From an uncultured Aquimarina sp. (GTDB lineage: Bacteria; Bacteroidota; Bacteroidia; Flavobacteriales; Flavobacteriaceae), in assembly GCA_947498455.1 (NCBI GenBank), contig CANMKK010000005.1:62001-126000 (forward strand): a stretch of DNA of 64,000 nucleotides, read 5' to 3'. This document shows, piece after piece, positions 10,634 through 20,765 of the stretch. Under the pieces are notes generated by a model. It worked only from the letters and a program-made list of their open reading frames with translations. It did no database searches and was not told the origin of the DNA. Both the position numbers and the translations under genes were made by a program. How positions within the stretch are numbered: the stretch's first letter is position 1; each line of letters starts with the position of its first letter.

Positions 10634-13453
10634 TTACCTTTTTATAAATTTCTTGGTATATATTTCTGTATCACTTTTAATAGATATAAAATAAATTCCT
10701 CGAGGTAATTGAGATACATTAACGGTATTACTTTTTTCGTTAAAAGTTCCGTTTGTAATTTCCGCTCCAGTAACATTACTTATTGCATATAAAAATTGAT
10801 CATTATTAATAATGCTTCCCGGAATTATAATATTTAACCGATCATTAGCCGGGTTAGGAAACAAGGTTAATTGACTTTCCGAAGAAATTATTGTTTTTGT
10901 TTTTGCCACAGTATGTAATATTCTGATATTCTCGATAGATGCTTGCCCACTGCGCCAGATAGATGTGTTATCAGCTGGCTTCTTATAAACAAAACGTATT
11001 TTGATTTTGGCTCCTTTATATGCTCTTAAGTCATTGGTCCACTTCATCCACGAATTAGTGTCTCCGGCATACCAAGGTAATGTAATATTAGAATTGCCAT
11101 TTTCCCAGGTAATTCCATCGTCCTCACTAATTTGCATTATAAGGGTGTTCACCTTATTTATATCTAGGTTACCGTCTGGAATGTCTTGAAAAAGGTTTAT
11201 ATCATATTTTAATTCTATGTCACCTGTAGAAGGTAGTTCAATTGAAGGAGATGTTAAAATAAAATTTGTAGGATTAATACTTTGTATATAATGCTCCCCA
11301 TTCGAAGGAGCAGTATCAGGTCCATATCCCTGTAATCTAGGAGAAGATACTATTCTCCAACCCCCCGAATCATTAATTTTCCAATTTTCTATGCCATTTT
11401 CAAAGTTCATAATATAAGGGAAACTTGTAATAGATCCGTCAATTTTAAATTCTTGGGAAAACCCTATTGATATATCAACAGAAGAAGAACTTGAAGCTAT
11501 CACTTTTATTTTATTATGATTACCATACTGCTTAGGAACAGTAAAGGTAAACGATCCCGTGTTTGCGACATTTGTGGCCAATATTATAGGATATGTTTCT
11601 CCTCCATTTGTAGACATGCTTATATCCACCTGTGGATAATCCTCTGATTGCTGCCAAGTGATTTCTTTTGTTAGCCCTGCGAATAATTCTTCATTTAAAG
11701 AAGGGGATATTACATCAAAGAAGTACGAGTATACCCCTACTGCATCCCAAGATTTTTTTACTTGTGTTACTTCCTGCGAATTTGCACCATATAAATCTGT
11801 AGCTGCTTGGATACTGAGAGATCTGATAGTTTTATAATCAGTATTTGAAGTCATATACACGGTTAATGTTCTAAAAATGATATCCGCCGCTTTGTCTATA
11901 CCAATGCCAGTCACATTATAGTTAGCTCCATTATCATTAACTCCAGATTTTCCCTCTGATAATAAATAAAACCAGTGAGAGACAATGGTAGAATTATTGT
12001 GAACATTATTACCTGTACTCTTCCAAAACTCACCATTATAAGTATCAGGGTTTTTTCCAAAAATCCCTCCGATTTTAGGATTTTCCAGATTTCGGACTCC
12101 TGAAACTATCGTATTATACAAAGTTGATGGTGCTGTTAACTCCCCACTTATCCAAGTTTCTCGGTCAGGAAAAAAATGGTATTCTACTGCTGCTCCAAAA
12201 ATATCACAAATCCCTTCATTAAGAGCGCCAGATTCTGCACCTTGGACATATGTCAACTCAGCAGTATATTCAATTAACGCATGGGTATATTCATGTGCAA
12301 CAATATCTATTGTACTCATGGGATGAGGGTCGCTAGTTTTAAAACCAGTTTTACCTAACTTAATTTGTGCTCCATTCCAAGAAGCTTTATCTCCACTTTC
12401 CATTAAAACCTCAATAGAAATTGGAGAATCTATATCATTATTAAAACTAAGCCAATTATGCACGTCATTAAAATAATCATACGTTTGTCCTACTCCCCAA
12501 TGTGCATCAAGAGCACTTCTATTGATATCATCATCAGGAGCATTTAAAAACCAACTAGAAGTACCACTTATAAAATCTGTTAAATCATCATTTCTAGTTC
12601 TGATATTTCTCGTTTGATCATGCAAGATGTATTCACCTGTTGGATTTTCTGAAGATTCTATGGATTGCAAACCACTATACCATGTTTTTCCCTGACCAGT
12701 TACTAATGGCAAAGCACTTTTTCTTACAGTAGCAGTTTTGATTAATCTTTTGCCTAAGGAAACATTATGATTAGAATCTATATCTTCCTTCTTCAGGCAA
12801 TTATGCACTTTATTATTTTCTAACAAAATTTTTCCTGTATGTGCATCTACATATATATCCGCATGATATATAGGAGCAACAGCCTGAATGTTAAATTTGT
12901 AAGCAAGTTTCATTGCTTTTACCTTCTGAGAAGAAGCTTCGACTATTACTAATTCTGCTTTAGGCAAAGATAACTCAGTATTGATCTCCCCCCATGCATA
13001 TTGATTGGCATCAATATGATTTAATGCTATATTTAATGATTGATTTTCTGACACAGAAGGATTCGTTTTTAAGGTAGTAATTCTTTTAAAATCCCCGTTT
13101 ATCGCATGTGGTTTTCCGTTTTTATAATGTACGTTATAAGTTGCAAAATCTACTTTAATTCCTTTATAATACTGTTGGTATTTAAAGTGATCATAACCAA
13201 GATTATCTGTAGTTTTTTTAACAACCTTAAATTCATCATTTGAATTTAGGTTTAAGTATTCCTGTAATATCTGTTCAGGGCTTTTATTAGTACTAGTATT
13301 AGCATTTTTTTTAGAGTCATTAGAATCAGCTTTCTCCTCAAAAGTGATCAGTGACTGACTACCATTTTGATGAGTTTCCTTAATTGTTTGTGCATTTAAT
13401 ATGGCTAAGGATAAGCCAAATAAACTTGTTAAAAGTAATCTTTTAATTTTCAT
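10634..13453 (-). CDS. Secreted M4 (thermolysin-like) metallopeptidase with T9SS sorting domain
   Basis: A 939-aa multidomain exported protease. In order: signal peptide (MKIKRLLLTSLFGLSLAILNAQ), FTP propeptide (about residues 60-110, EYLNLNSNDEFKVV), PepSY propeptide (about 165-215), and M4 catalytic domain with the zinc motif HEYTH at residues 387-391 and third ligand E413 in NEGICD. Then come an Ig-like module (about 590-670), a jelly-roll/MAM-like module (about 675-845, NFENGIENWKI) and a C-terminal type A sorting domain (TLFPNPANDRLNI, then LPRGIYFISI, ending TKKFIKR). The tail predicts export and surface attachment or release by T9SS. It probably feeds protein-derived nutrients to the cell. 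Confidence 0.95.
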   Translation of the reverse strand: MKIKRLLLTSLFGLSLAILNAQTIKETHQNGSQSLITFEEKADSNDSKKNANTSTNKSPEQILQEYLNLNSNDEFKVVKKTTDNLGYDHFKYQQYYKGIKVDFATYNVHYKNGKPHAINGDFKRITTLKTNPSVSENQSLNIALNHIDANQYAWGEINTELSLPKAELVIVEASSQKVKAMKLAYKFNIQAVAPIYHADIYVDAHTGKILLENNKVHNCLKKEDIDSNHNVSLGKRLIKTATVRKSALPLVTGQGKTWYSGLQSIESSENPTGEYILHDQTRNIRTRNDDLTDFISGTSSWFLNAPDDDINRSALDAHWGVGQTYDYFNDVHNWLSFNNDIDSPISIEVLMESGDKASWNGAQIKLGKTGFKTSDPHPMSTIDIVAHEYTHALIEYTAELTYVQGAESGALNEGICDIFGAAVEYHFFPDRETWISGELTAPSTLYNTIVSGVRNLENPKIGGIFGKNPDTYNGEFWKSTGNNVHNNSTIVSHWFYLLSEGKSGVNDNGANYNVTGIGIDKAADIIFRTLTVYMTSNTDYKTIRSLSIQAATDLYGANSQEVTQVKKSWDAVGVYSYFFDVISPSLNEELFAGLTKEITWQQSEDYPQVDISMSTNGGETYPIILATNVANTGSFTFTVPKQYGNHNKIKVIASSSSSVDISIGFSQEFKIDGSITSFPYIMNFENGIENWKINDSGGWRIVSSPRLQGYGPDTAPSNGEHYIQSINPTNFILTSPSIELPSTGDIELKYDINLFQDIPDGNLDINKVNTLIMQISEDDGITWENGNSNITLPWYAGDTNSWMKWTNDLRAYKGAKIKIRFVYKKPADNTSIWRSGQASIENIRILHTVAKTKTIISSESQLTLFPNPANDRLNIIIPGSIINNDQFLYAISNVTGAEITNGTFNEKSNTVNVSQLPRGIYFISIKSDTEIYTKKFIKR

Positions 13454-15276
13454 AATTATTGTTATTTATTTTGGTAATATTTTAAACCGAGTACAAACGC
13501 TTTATATCAGTAAGTGTTATCCTTTATTTATTTTTTATAAAGCGATTTTAATCTTCAAAAAACCTATATATCAGACTAAAAACACAAATAAAGGTTCTGT
13601 AAATTAATTGAATATGACATCATACCCATTCAATTCATATTGTACAATTTTAACTTTATGATTCCATCAACACAGCCTAGTTGTTCTTTTTTACTACTCC
13701 CTGATCCTCTGCCAATAAGTGATGCATGATTCACTGGTACGTTAATTTCCAATTCATAATTTTTGGAATAATTTGTAAGAATGAACTATACCTAGGTAAA
13801 GCCTTAAGGAATTCTTTATATTAATTTTTTAATCACTCCTTGAGAGTTTAAATCCTCAAGGCTTTTCTTGAAAATGAAATGATAGTTTCGGAAACATACT
13901 TCGTGAGCTTGCTCCGAAGTTGTTGATTGAATATTTTTCTTAGAACAAAATATTTTAGGGATAATTGTTGTATACCTTGTGAGAGGTAACTTTTTTGAGG
14001 GGGCTTTTTTCATAGTTTTTAAATACTTAATTGGGAGCTTTTTGTAAAGGTTAAACAATAATGCTTATCGCTCCAGGTTGTTTTTTTACTGAAATTTCTC
14101 CGTTTTACTCAGTATATAAACAAGTAGGAAAAAGAATTCCCTAATTTTTTACATAAAAAGTATACACAAAACAACTACTTGTAAATCAACTACTTGTTAT
14201 AAATTTAGATTTTAAGTACGGGATTTAATTTTTGTAGGACTTTTTTTTAAATAAAACGAATAATTATCGTTAAAGAAACAAGAATATCGTATTTTTTTGC
14301 TAGTTTACATTATAACCCTATAATAATTATTTGGTAATCCATAAACCTACAATAAACACGGTATAAGAAAACTACAAGGTTAGAAGAAGTAAACAACGAT
14401 TTTATACAACTTAAGAAAGTCCTTACAGTCAATACTGTACAAAAAGTATATTTCGTAACTATATAAGAAAACTGCTTAAAGACAGTTTTTATATTTTATG
14501 TTGATATCCATTATCAGCACCTCTAATGATTAATGGAATACTTCGAAAGATTACTATCACCCTTTGGCTCCCTGATCTTATCATTTTTTACCTAAAGAAA
14601 GACCATTCCCACTTTATAGATAACGGTTATAAGTACTTCCATAATATACTAACCTCCTTTCATTGAAAGTTCTAAGTATTACAAAAGCATTGCTAAGTAT
14701 TTCATTAATAGTTCGAAGTACTATATTTAGTAACCTAATGAGGTAAAAGGCTCCAAAACGGAAAAGAAGGACATCGTTTAGGCTTTTAAGTACTTGTTAA
14801 AGGGTCAGCAACCTTTACTGAAATAGTCCGAAGTACTTAAGTAATCTTAAAAATAGTTTTGTGAGGGTGATTCTTTAATTTCTTGAGAACAATTCAGGAG
14901 AAAAGTAATACGTTTTTAGTGAATCGTCCCAGAAACTTTATACTATAAAATACAACCAGATTTTTTAAAACCGATACCGTTACATAAATTATATGATATA
15001 CTACAAGGATTAGGAGAAAATATTGGTGTGTGTGTTTGTTAAAGCATTGTCTCGATGAAACAAGGGAAAAATTCTTATATAAAAAAAATCCATTTCCTGT
15101 ATCACCAGAGTAAAATTAAATTCCCTAATGATATGGATTAATTTAAGGGATATCTGAGTTAATATTTTATAACACTACTATACATTAATTATAATTTCCC
15201 TTTTTTTAGACTCTGTTTTTATACAATAAAATTTTAAATTTAGCGATTCTTAACCACGCAGATATATTATTATTTT
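13454..15276. other. 1.8-kb non-coding region upstream of the T6SS module
   Basis: I find no convincing gene here. The longest frame (minus strand, 13816-14058) has no recognisable motif and is unlikely to be real. The stretch 14540-14845 is enriched in the 8-bp palindrome AAGTACTT and near matches (exact at 14631, 14788 and 14831; AAGTACTA at 14716), several preceded by CG. The left end must contain the promoter of the minus-strand M4 peptidase and the right end that of the Hcp gene. The size suggests a decayed or horizontally acquired segment. Confidence 0.5.
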
Positions 15277-15969
15277 ATGAGTTTTAAAGCTACACTTTTC
15301 ATTTTCGAAAAAGAATACCCCCTTATTGATATAAAGTATAATCTAAAAAAAATGGTGGACAATACTGGTCGCCCAACTACCAGAACCCATGGAGGTAGTA
15401 TACAAGTACAATTTGCAGCCACAAGAGATGATAGCGGGATGTATGAAGCCATGTTATCTCCGACACAGATGGTTAAGGGATATATTAGAACATATCGCCG
15501 TGATGGGATACAAAAGGATTTTGATATAGAGTTTGCCAATGCTTTTATATCCTACCTTAAAGAGCATTTTAATGCTGCAAGTACAGAACCTATTATTATG
15601 GAGGTTACTATAAGCCCTATGATACAGAGAATAAAAGGTACTATTTTCGAGTTACCCGCTAATCCTTCTAATCCATTTATAGAAGAAGCAGCACCAACCG
15701 TTAGGGAAGATGGAAAGGAGTTAACCGCATATTTTATAACGGACGAACTAGGTAATGAGATTAAAGAATACGAAATAGATCAAACCATTTTATTACATAT
15801 AGAAACCAAGAACCGTATAGGTCATATAATCACAATTAATTTAGATGATAATGAACATGATTTTAAATATAATGGGGCAGTATTAAAAAATGATACTATC
15901 AAAGATTTCACCATAGATAATGACTTAGAAATTATAGAGTTAGAAGTTATAGAACAACAAGAGGCATAA
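15277..15969 (+). CDS. T6SS tube protein TssD (Hcp-like) with C-terminal extension
   Basis: Residues 1-130 read like the Bacteroidota (T6SS subtype iii) tube protein: MSFKATLFIFEKEYPL, an NTGRPTTRTHGGSIQVQF segment, and a final strand MEVTISPMIQRIKG. Ordinary TssD proteins end near residue 130. This one continues with about 100 residues (from about 140) that look like a separate beta-rich domain (EYEIDQTILLHIETKN, then ITINLDDNEHDF). No baseplate, sheath or ClpV gene is in the window, so this is an orphan tube protein, probably a specialised effector carrier. The next gene starts 3 bp downstream. The fold assignment rests on sequence resemblance recalled from the family. Confidence 0.78.
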   Translation: MSFKATLFIFEKEYPLIDIKYNLKKMVDNTGRPTTRTHGGSIQVQFAATRDDSGMYEAMLSPTQMVKGYIRTYRRDGIQKDFDIEFANAFISYLKEHFNAASTEPIIMEVTISPMIQRIKGTIFELPANPSNPFIEEAAPTVREDGKELTAYFITDELGNEIKEYEIDQTILLHIETKNRIGHIITINLDDNEHDFKYNGAVLKNDTIKDFTIDNDLEIIELEVIEQQEA

Positions 15970-15972
15970 ATT

Positions 15973-17460
15973 ATGGGCAATACTAAATTTAGAATCACTT
16001 TTGCTGATGGAGAAAGCAAAACAATAACTGCCAAATATCTTAAACCTGAGATAGTAGGAGGATGGTGGAGTTATGATAAAGAAGGGAAAGAAAAATACGT
16101 ATATGGCGAAGAAAAAAACAGGGTTAAGCTAGGAGATACTATGTATTTCCATGTACAAACCAGAGATATAATAGCGGGTAATGAATTGTCGTTACAATTA
16201 ATAGATTATGATTATTTTTGGTGGATGGGTGAGCAAATTGATTGTTATGATCCTGATACTAAAAACTTTCCGAATGATCCAGTCATACTAAAAGCTAAAG
16301 TAAGGGGAGTAACGGAAAAAGGAGAACATTTTGGCAAAAGTATAGCCACTGTAGAGATATTGATGGATGAAAAATGGGAACCCGTACTTTCAGAAGATTT
16401 CCATACTATAGAGTTATATTGGCAAGTTCGTTATACCAGTAAAACCAATAGAACTATTAAGAAAAATTTACCTGAAAGTAAGGATGATTATTTACATGTA
16501 GGTTATAATAACCAAGATTTGTTTGTAAAACCCGCAGTAGCGGGCAGTAGTTTGCCAGAATATTATGACAAATGGGGTAAGTTGGTTTTGTTTACTTTTA
16601 AACGAGCTAATAATGTAGCTAAAGAGATCAATAAAAATGCTGCTATTGAGCGATTTATAGTAACCAAAATCAAAATAGATGAAACCATTACTTTATCAGG
16701 AATAAATAAGGTAAAACGTCAATTGTATTATGAGCGTATAAACCTAACTACAAATGATAGTAAAAGAATGTTATTTGTTACTGAAGAAGCAAGCGAGTTT
16801 TATATTAAAGGAAAAGAAAGTTTTTCTAAAGTAACCAATACAGAAATAAAAAAAACTAAAAAATTCAGTGAATATTTCAATAAAAAAGATGCAGGTGATA
16901 TTGCTACAGTAGGATTAAAAGAAGGACGAGAAATCCTTAGATTCTTGGATTATGTGAGTGTTACCAAAACATTAATGAGTATGTTTCCTAAAGAGGGGGC
17001 TATAGGATTAGAAGTCCCTAAACCCTCATCTGCGGCAAGTATTATTGGAACATTTGCTACAGGAGAACTTACATGGGCTCTTGGTGGGGCGTTAAGTTCT
17101 TTGTTTATGGTAGCAGATATTATTGCAACACAAGAAGTTAATAAAATAATGAATGATGTAAAAGACTATAATCTGGAACTATTGCAACAAGCAAAATTAG
17201 GAGGATTGAGTAAATTGCGTTTGTTTCTTGATTTATCGAGAACAGAAGATTTAATTAATTTTAGTATAATAGATAATGTTTCAGATAAAACTCATTGTAA
17301 AGTTATGAATGGAGAAATTACAACTATAAATGATTTTCGAAAATCACTAAGCGATGATTCTTCAAATTCAGAGGTTTATTATTCTTATTTAATACAAAAA
17401 GTGACAAAGAAAGAACAGGAACGAGAAATTTTTATAGTAGATTCCACATACTTACAATAA
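15973..17460 (+). CDS. Putative T6SS-delivered effector
   Basis: A 495-aa protein of unknown family with no signal peptide. Its N-terminal domain (about residues 1-110; KLGDTMYFHVQTRDI, then LSLQLIDYDYF) resembles the C-terminal extension of the preceding TssD in the pattern of strands. The middle (about 190-350) is charged and lysine-rich. A glycine/alanine-rich hydrophobic stretch lies near residues 357-385 (IIGTFATGELTWALGGALSS), followed by a helical and then polar C-terminus. The position, 3 bp after the tube gene and 9 bp before a lipoprotein gene, suggests effector plus immunity protein. A membrane-active toxin is one possibility given the hydrophobic stretch. No catalytic motif is seen. 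Confidence 0.55.
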   Translation: MGNTKFRITFADGESKTITAKYLKPEIVGGWWSYDKEGKEKYVYGEEKNRVKLGDTMYFHVQTRDIIAGNELSLQLIDYDYFWWMGEQIDCYDPDTKNFPNDPVILKAKVRGVTEKGEHFGKSIATVEILMDEKWEPVLSEDFHTIELYWQVRYTSKTNRTIKKNLPESKDDYLHVGYNNQDLFVKPAVAGSSLPEYYDKWGKLVLFTFKRANNVAKEINKNAAIERFIVTKIKIDETITLSGINKVKRQLYYERINLTTNDSKRMLFVTEEASEFYIKGKESFSKVTNTEIKKTKKFSEYFNKKDAGDIATVGLKEGREILRFLDYVSVTKTLMSMFPKEGAIGLEVPKPSSAASIIGTFATGELTWALGGALSSLFMVADIIATQEVNKIMNDVKDYNLELLQQAKLGGLSKLRLFLDLSRTEDLINFSIIDNVSDKTHCKVMNGEITTINDFRKSLSDDSSNSEVYYSYLIQKVTKKEQEREIFIVDSTYLQ

Positions 17461-17469
17461 ACAAAAAAA

Positions 17470-18102
17470 ATGTTTAAAAAAAGACTATTATTATTACTAG
17501 CATTACCTGTCTTGGTAAAGTGTCAAGATAAACGTCAAAGCATTGAAATTGAACAATTAAAAACCGAACAACAAGTTGTGTTCCGAATGAAATACAATAA
17601 CGATACTGAAAAACATCAAGTATCAATAATTCAATTCCCCATAGTATTGACCGTTTATAATAATTTAAATAAAGAGACGGAAATTAAAAAGTTTTCATAT
17701 TTATATAACCCCTTAAATAAAAATTTGATTCATCAAAGTGCAAAGATTTATCAAATTGAAAACAATAAGTTAAAAGAAATAAATCCTTTTTTTGATAAAA
17801 TTTTGGTCAATAATACACCAAAAAAATTTCTTATTTATACGCGACATGCTTTAACGGATACTGTAAATTATAATTACAATTATTTCAAACCTTATATTGA
17901 TAAGATGAAGGAAAGAAAGATAGATTCTCTTTTGATGGGAGCTATAAATGAATTTAAAAAAGAACATTCCAAACTTACAGAAAACTTATTGTCACACGAT
18001 GAAATAGTACTTCTATTTAATAAAAAAGTGGAGGAAGTTATATACCCTACAGGAGAAAAAGACTCTTTGTTTTTGCAAATAAAGAAACCAGTTAAATTTT
18101 AG
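17470..18102 (+). CDS. Putative immunity lipoprotein of the T6SS module
   Basis: A 210-aa protein with a short signal peptide and lipobox-like cysteine (LALPVLVKCQDK; Cys about residue 18). The rest is charged with no recognised domain. It starts 9 bp after the putative effector gene and is almost certainly co-transcribed with it. Periplasmic lipoproteins encoded directly after T6SS effectors are often immunity proteins; that role here is inferred from position only. Confidence 0.5.
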   Translation: MFKKRLLLLLALPVLVKCQDKRQSIEIEQLKTEQQVVFRMKYNNDTEKHQVSIIQFPIVLTVYNNLNKETEIKKFSYLYNPLNKNLIHQSAKIYQIENNKLKEINPFFDKILVNNTPKKFLIYTRHALTDTVNYNYNYFKPYIDKMKERKIDSLLMGAINEFKKEHSKLTENLLSHDEIVLLFNKKVEEVIYPTGEKDSLFLQIKKPVKF

Positions 18103-18302
18103 ATAAAGATAACTAATCCCGGCCTTGAAGCTACAGAACAAAAAAAAATGATCGGAGGATGGTAAGAAAAACACCTCTCTTTAAAATTATATACACTTTA
18201 TGGATGTGCTATTTGGATAGAGAACAAAGTTTTCATAAACACATTTTCAACCTATAACACACTTATTTAAAACATCTTAACCAACAAAATAAAACAAAAA
18301 AA

Positions 18303-18827
18303 ATGGATGGATTAATGCTTATATATATGGGTCTTGGATTACTTTTTATTTTCATTATTTCTAAAATTAAAAAGCCCAGTAAAACGAAACAAAAAAAACT
18401 CGAAGATCACGCTTCTTTTGATTACGACTTAGAACAAATAGAAATTGACAATTTTCATATAAGTGAAGAAGTAGATATCCATTCAAAGCATGATAACGAA
18501 TATGGAACACCACATAAAACTTTTGGACAGCATACTATTGTGGATAGAAAAACAATGACCTCCTTTAAGACTTTCCTAAATTTCGAGGTTACCTATCAAA
18601 ACTATTCTCAAACAATTAATGTTGAATTACCTGTAGATCATACGATACTAAGAATGAAATTTTATATGCAAAAAACTGCAAAAGTTTACTTAATTGAAGA
18701 AGGTAATGAAAATACTTTACCCTTATTGGTTATGGACTTTAGGTTTTTAGAATTTAACTTTTTTAATTCTCTTCAAATCAATTTCAGGGATAGTTTTAAA
18801 GAATCAGAAGTAAAATCGAAACTATAA
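18303..18827 (+). CDS. Unknown single-pass membrane protein
   Basis: A 174-aa protein with one N-terminal membrane segment (MLIYMGLGLLFIFIISKIKK) and a soluble, beta-rich C-terminal part (about residues 80-170) with no family I recognise. It lies 200 bp after the putative immunity gene on the same strand. It could be an accessory or second immunity gene of the T6SS module, but nothing in the sequence shows this. Confidence 0.6.
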   Translation: MDGLMLIYMGLGLLFIFIISKIKKPSKTKQKKLEDHASFDYDLEQIEIDNFHISEEVDIHSKHDNEYGTPHKTFGQHTIVDRKTMTSFKTFLNFEVTYQNYSQTINVELPVDHTILRMKFYMQKTAKVYLIEEGNENTLPLLVMDFRFLEFNFFNSLQINFRDSFKESEVKSKL

Positions 18828-19071
18828 AAACCGAAACGGTTCAAATTATAATAAAAAAACATTTTTTCCACAATGTGCCTTTGAATTTTTAAGACTTTTT
18901 ATGGATAATGTAAATATGCTATAGAAACAGATTTTGCAGAAAATATAAAGGTTGAATTTTAAAATAACAAAACAAGGATAATAAAGAATTATATAGGTGC
19001 CACTTTATAATTTGATCCTTTTTTTACTTGAGTATCATCTATTTTTGAATAACAACTTAAAAATGTAGCTC

Positions 19072-19857
19072 ATGTTATTTATCAAAAACGTATTAAAACC
19101 CATAGTATTTAGCTGTATAACACTTACTTCTTTTATTTCTTGTAGTGAAGATTCATCAAGTGATGATCAAAAACCTGAAGAAATTGTCGTTGAAGATTTT
19201 GAAAATTTTGCAAAAGATTCTAAGTTTAAAGAGCATATGAAAAACTTTGTGCTTGTTCTAAATAGAATTGAGGATCACGAAAAAGCTATAGAAATTTTAG
19301 AAACTTCGGGGAAATCAAGACTGAATGATATACACCAAATGGAACTTACTTTGGCATTAGGATTTGAAAATACCGAACAAATGAATACTGCTTATGATCA
19401 GCTTACTGAAGAATGGGAATTGTTAAATCATCGCTTTGATCTTAGTAACCAAAATTATGTACATATTGATAATTTGATATTTCACGAATTACTTTTAAAT
19501 AGATATGATTTAGATCTTAGTGAAGTTTTAGGGCTAAAAAAAAAGGAATTGAGCAATAAAGAGTTAAATTGTTATAATGATATATGCATTCCCCCTTATT
19601 TATATGCTCTGAAGCCTTTTGATACTGCAAGGACTGTATGTGATGGGATTGATCGTTCTACAACTGAAGGAAATAAGCTTTACTTTGAATGCATAAGACC
19701 AATAAGACAACTATTTGCATTAGAACTTGAACGTGCCGATTTTTTCTTTGCTTGTTGTTCTTTTTACGGCTGTGGTATAGAACGACCAACAGTGGTTGGC
19801 GGAGAAGCTTTTAATTATTCAAAATGCCCACAAGCACCTTTATCAAAAGATTATTAA
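19072..19857 (+). CDS. Unknown lipoprotein with cysteine-rich C-terminus
   Basis: A 261-aa predicted lipoprotein (hydrophobic segment ending in the lipobox SFISCSED, Cys about residue 24, then an acidic linker). Residues about 45-150 are helical. The C-terminal part has many cysteines (CYNDICIPPY, then FFACCSFYGCG), suggesting disulphides. I do not recognise the family. It is separated from its neighbours by more than 200 bp. Confidence 0.62.
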   Translation: MLFIKNVLKPIVFSCITLTSFISCSEDSSSDDQKPEEIVVEDFENFAKDSKFKEHMKNFVLVLNRIEDHEKAIEILETSGKSRLNDIHQMELTLALGFENTEQMNTAYDQLTEEWELLNHRFDLSNQNYVHIDNLIFHELLLNRYDLDLSEVLGLKKKELSNKELNCYNDICIPPYLYALKPFDTARTVCDGIDRSTTEGNKLYFECIRPIRQLFALELERADFFFACCSFYGCGIERPTVVGGEAFNYSKCPQAPLSKDY

Positions 19858-20172
19858 AGCGAATTATTTAATATTTATACTGCCCTAATCTCAATTAAAA
19901 ATACTGTTATAAGATTTAGTCAAATATAAAAAAATGTAATGCTTTTGGTTTGTTCTTTAGAAATGTCACAATTTTTCAGCAAGGTTTGATTCAGGCGAAT
20001 ATGGAGCCGGAATCGTTTATTAAGTATAACTTGATGTACTGCTTTATAAAGATTACTAGCTCCTAATACTTTTGCTATCATAGTTTTAAATAATTTATCA
20101 CTAGTGTCCGAAAGTATGAATTAAAAACATTGCCGAAATCAGATTAAAATTCATAAAACATTAATCAAAAAC

Positions 20173-20201
20173 ACCTTACAGGTTTTTAAAACCTGTAAGG
20201 T
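20173..20201. terminator. Perfect 14-bp hairpin
   Basis: accttacaggtttt and its exact complement are separated by one base. On the minus strand the stem is followed by gtgtttttga, a weak U-run; on the plus strand there is none. It may be a terminator or a REP-like repeat. Confidence 0.5.
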
Positions 20202-20713
20202 CTCACGTGATACAAAAAAGATAATTTCAAGGAATTTAGTGCTTTACCTATCATTTTTAAAGAGATTTCAAAAGTTTTTGTGGAGTTTTATTAAACTTTC
20301 TGATGCCACTGATAATTTATGTACTACTGTTATGTAGTTATTTTTTAACAGAACGTTTGTTACCTAAATCATCTCTAAATATTTAACAAAATATTAATTA
20401 CATGTTGATAAAATGGAATGAACTTTGATTATAAAAACTCAAAAGTATTCGTTTAATTATCCATTCTCTATGATCGTATCAAGTAAGTTCGTTTTCCTAA
20501 ATAATCTCAGGGATTCTCTAGCAATCTCAAAATACCATCCTCTGGTAGCCACTAGTTATATTTTTACTATTGATCGGTCATTCCGAATGGTCAGTCATAA
20601 TTCCATGGTAAAAACAAACACTCACTTTAGCCCAAGTAATGAGTTAAAGGGTATGCACAACATATTGTACTACACCAAACAATCTACTTAATTCTTAAGG
20701 TGTAAAACCTTGT

Positions 20714-20753
20714 AAAAATACTCCCGGATTTGGTTTCAGGAGTATTTTTTTTG
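20714..20753 (+). terminator. Rho-independent terminator, probably bidirectional
   Basis: Stem aaatactcc (20716-20724) with ggagtattt (20739-20747), followed by an 8-T run on the plus strand. On the minus strand the A-run to the left gives a shorter U-run. It lies between a plus-strand and a minus-strand gene. Confidence 0.75.
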
Positions 20754-20765
20754 CCTAAAAAAGGC

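Noticed and set aside
13816..14058. 80-codon minus-strand frame in the long spacer upstream of the T6SS module
   Set aside because: No recognisable domain or conserved motif, no plausible upstream signal, and it lies in AT-rich non-coding DNA; likely chance.
20425..20691. 88-codon plus-strand frame opening with TTG
   Set aside because: No motif, poor start, and it lies in a repeat- and hairpin-rich spacer between convergent genes.
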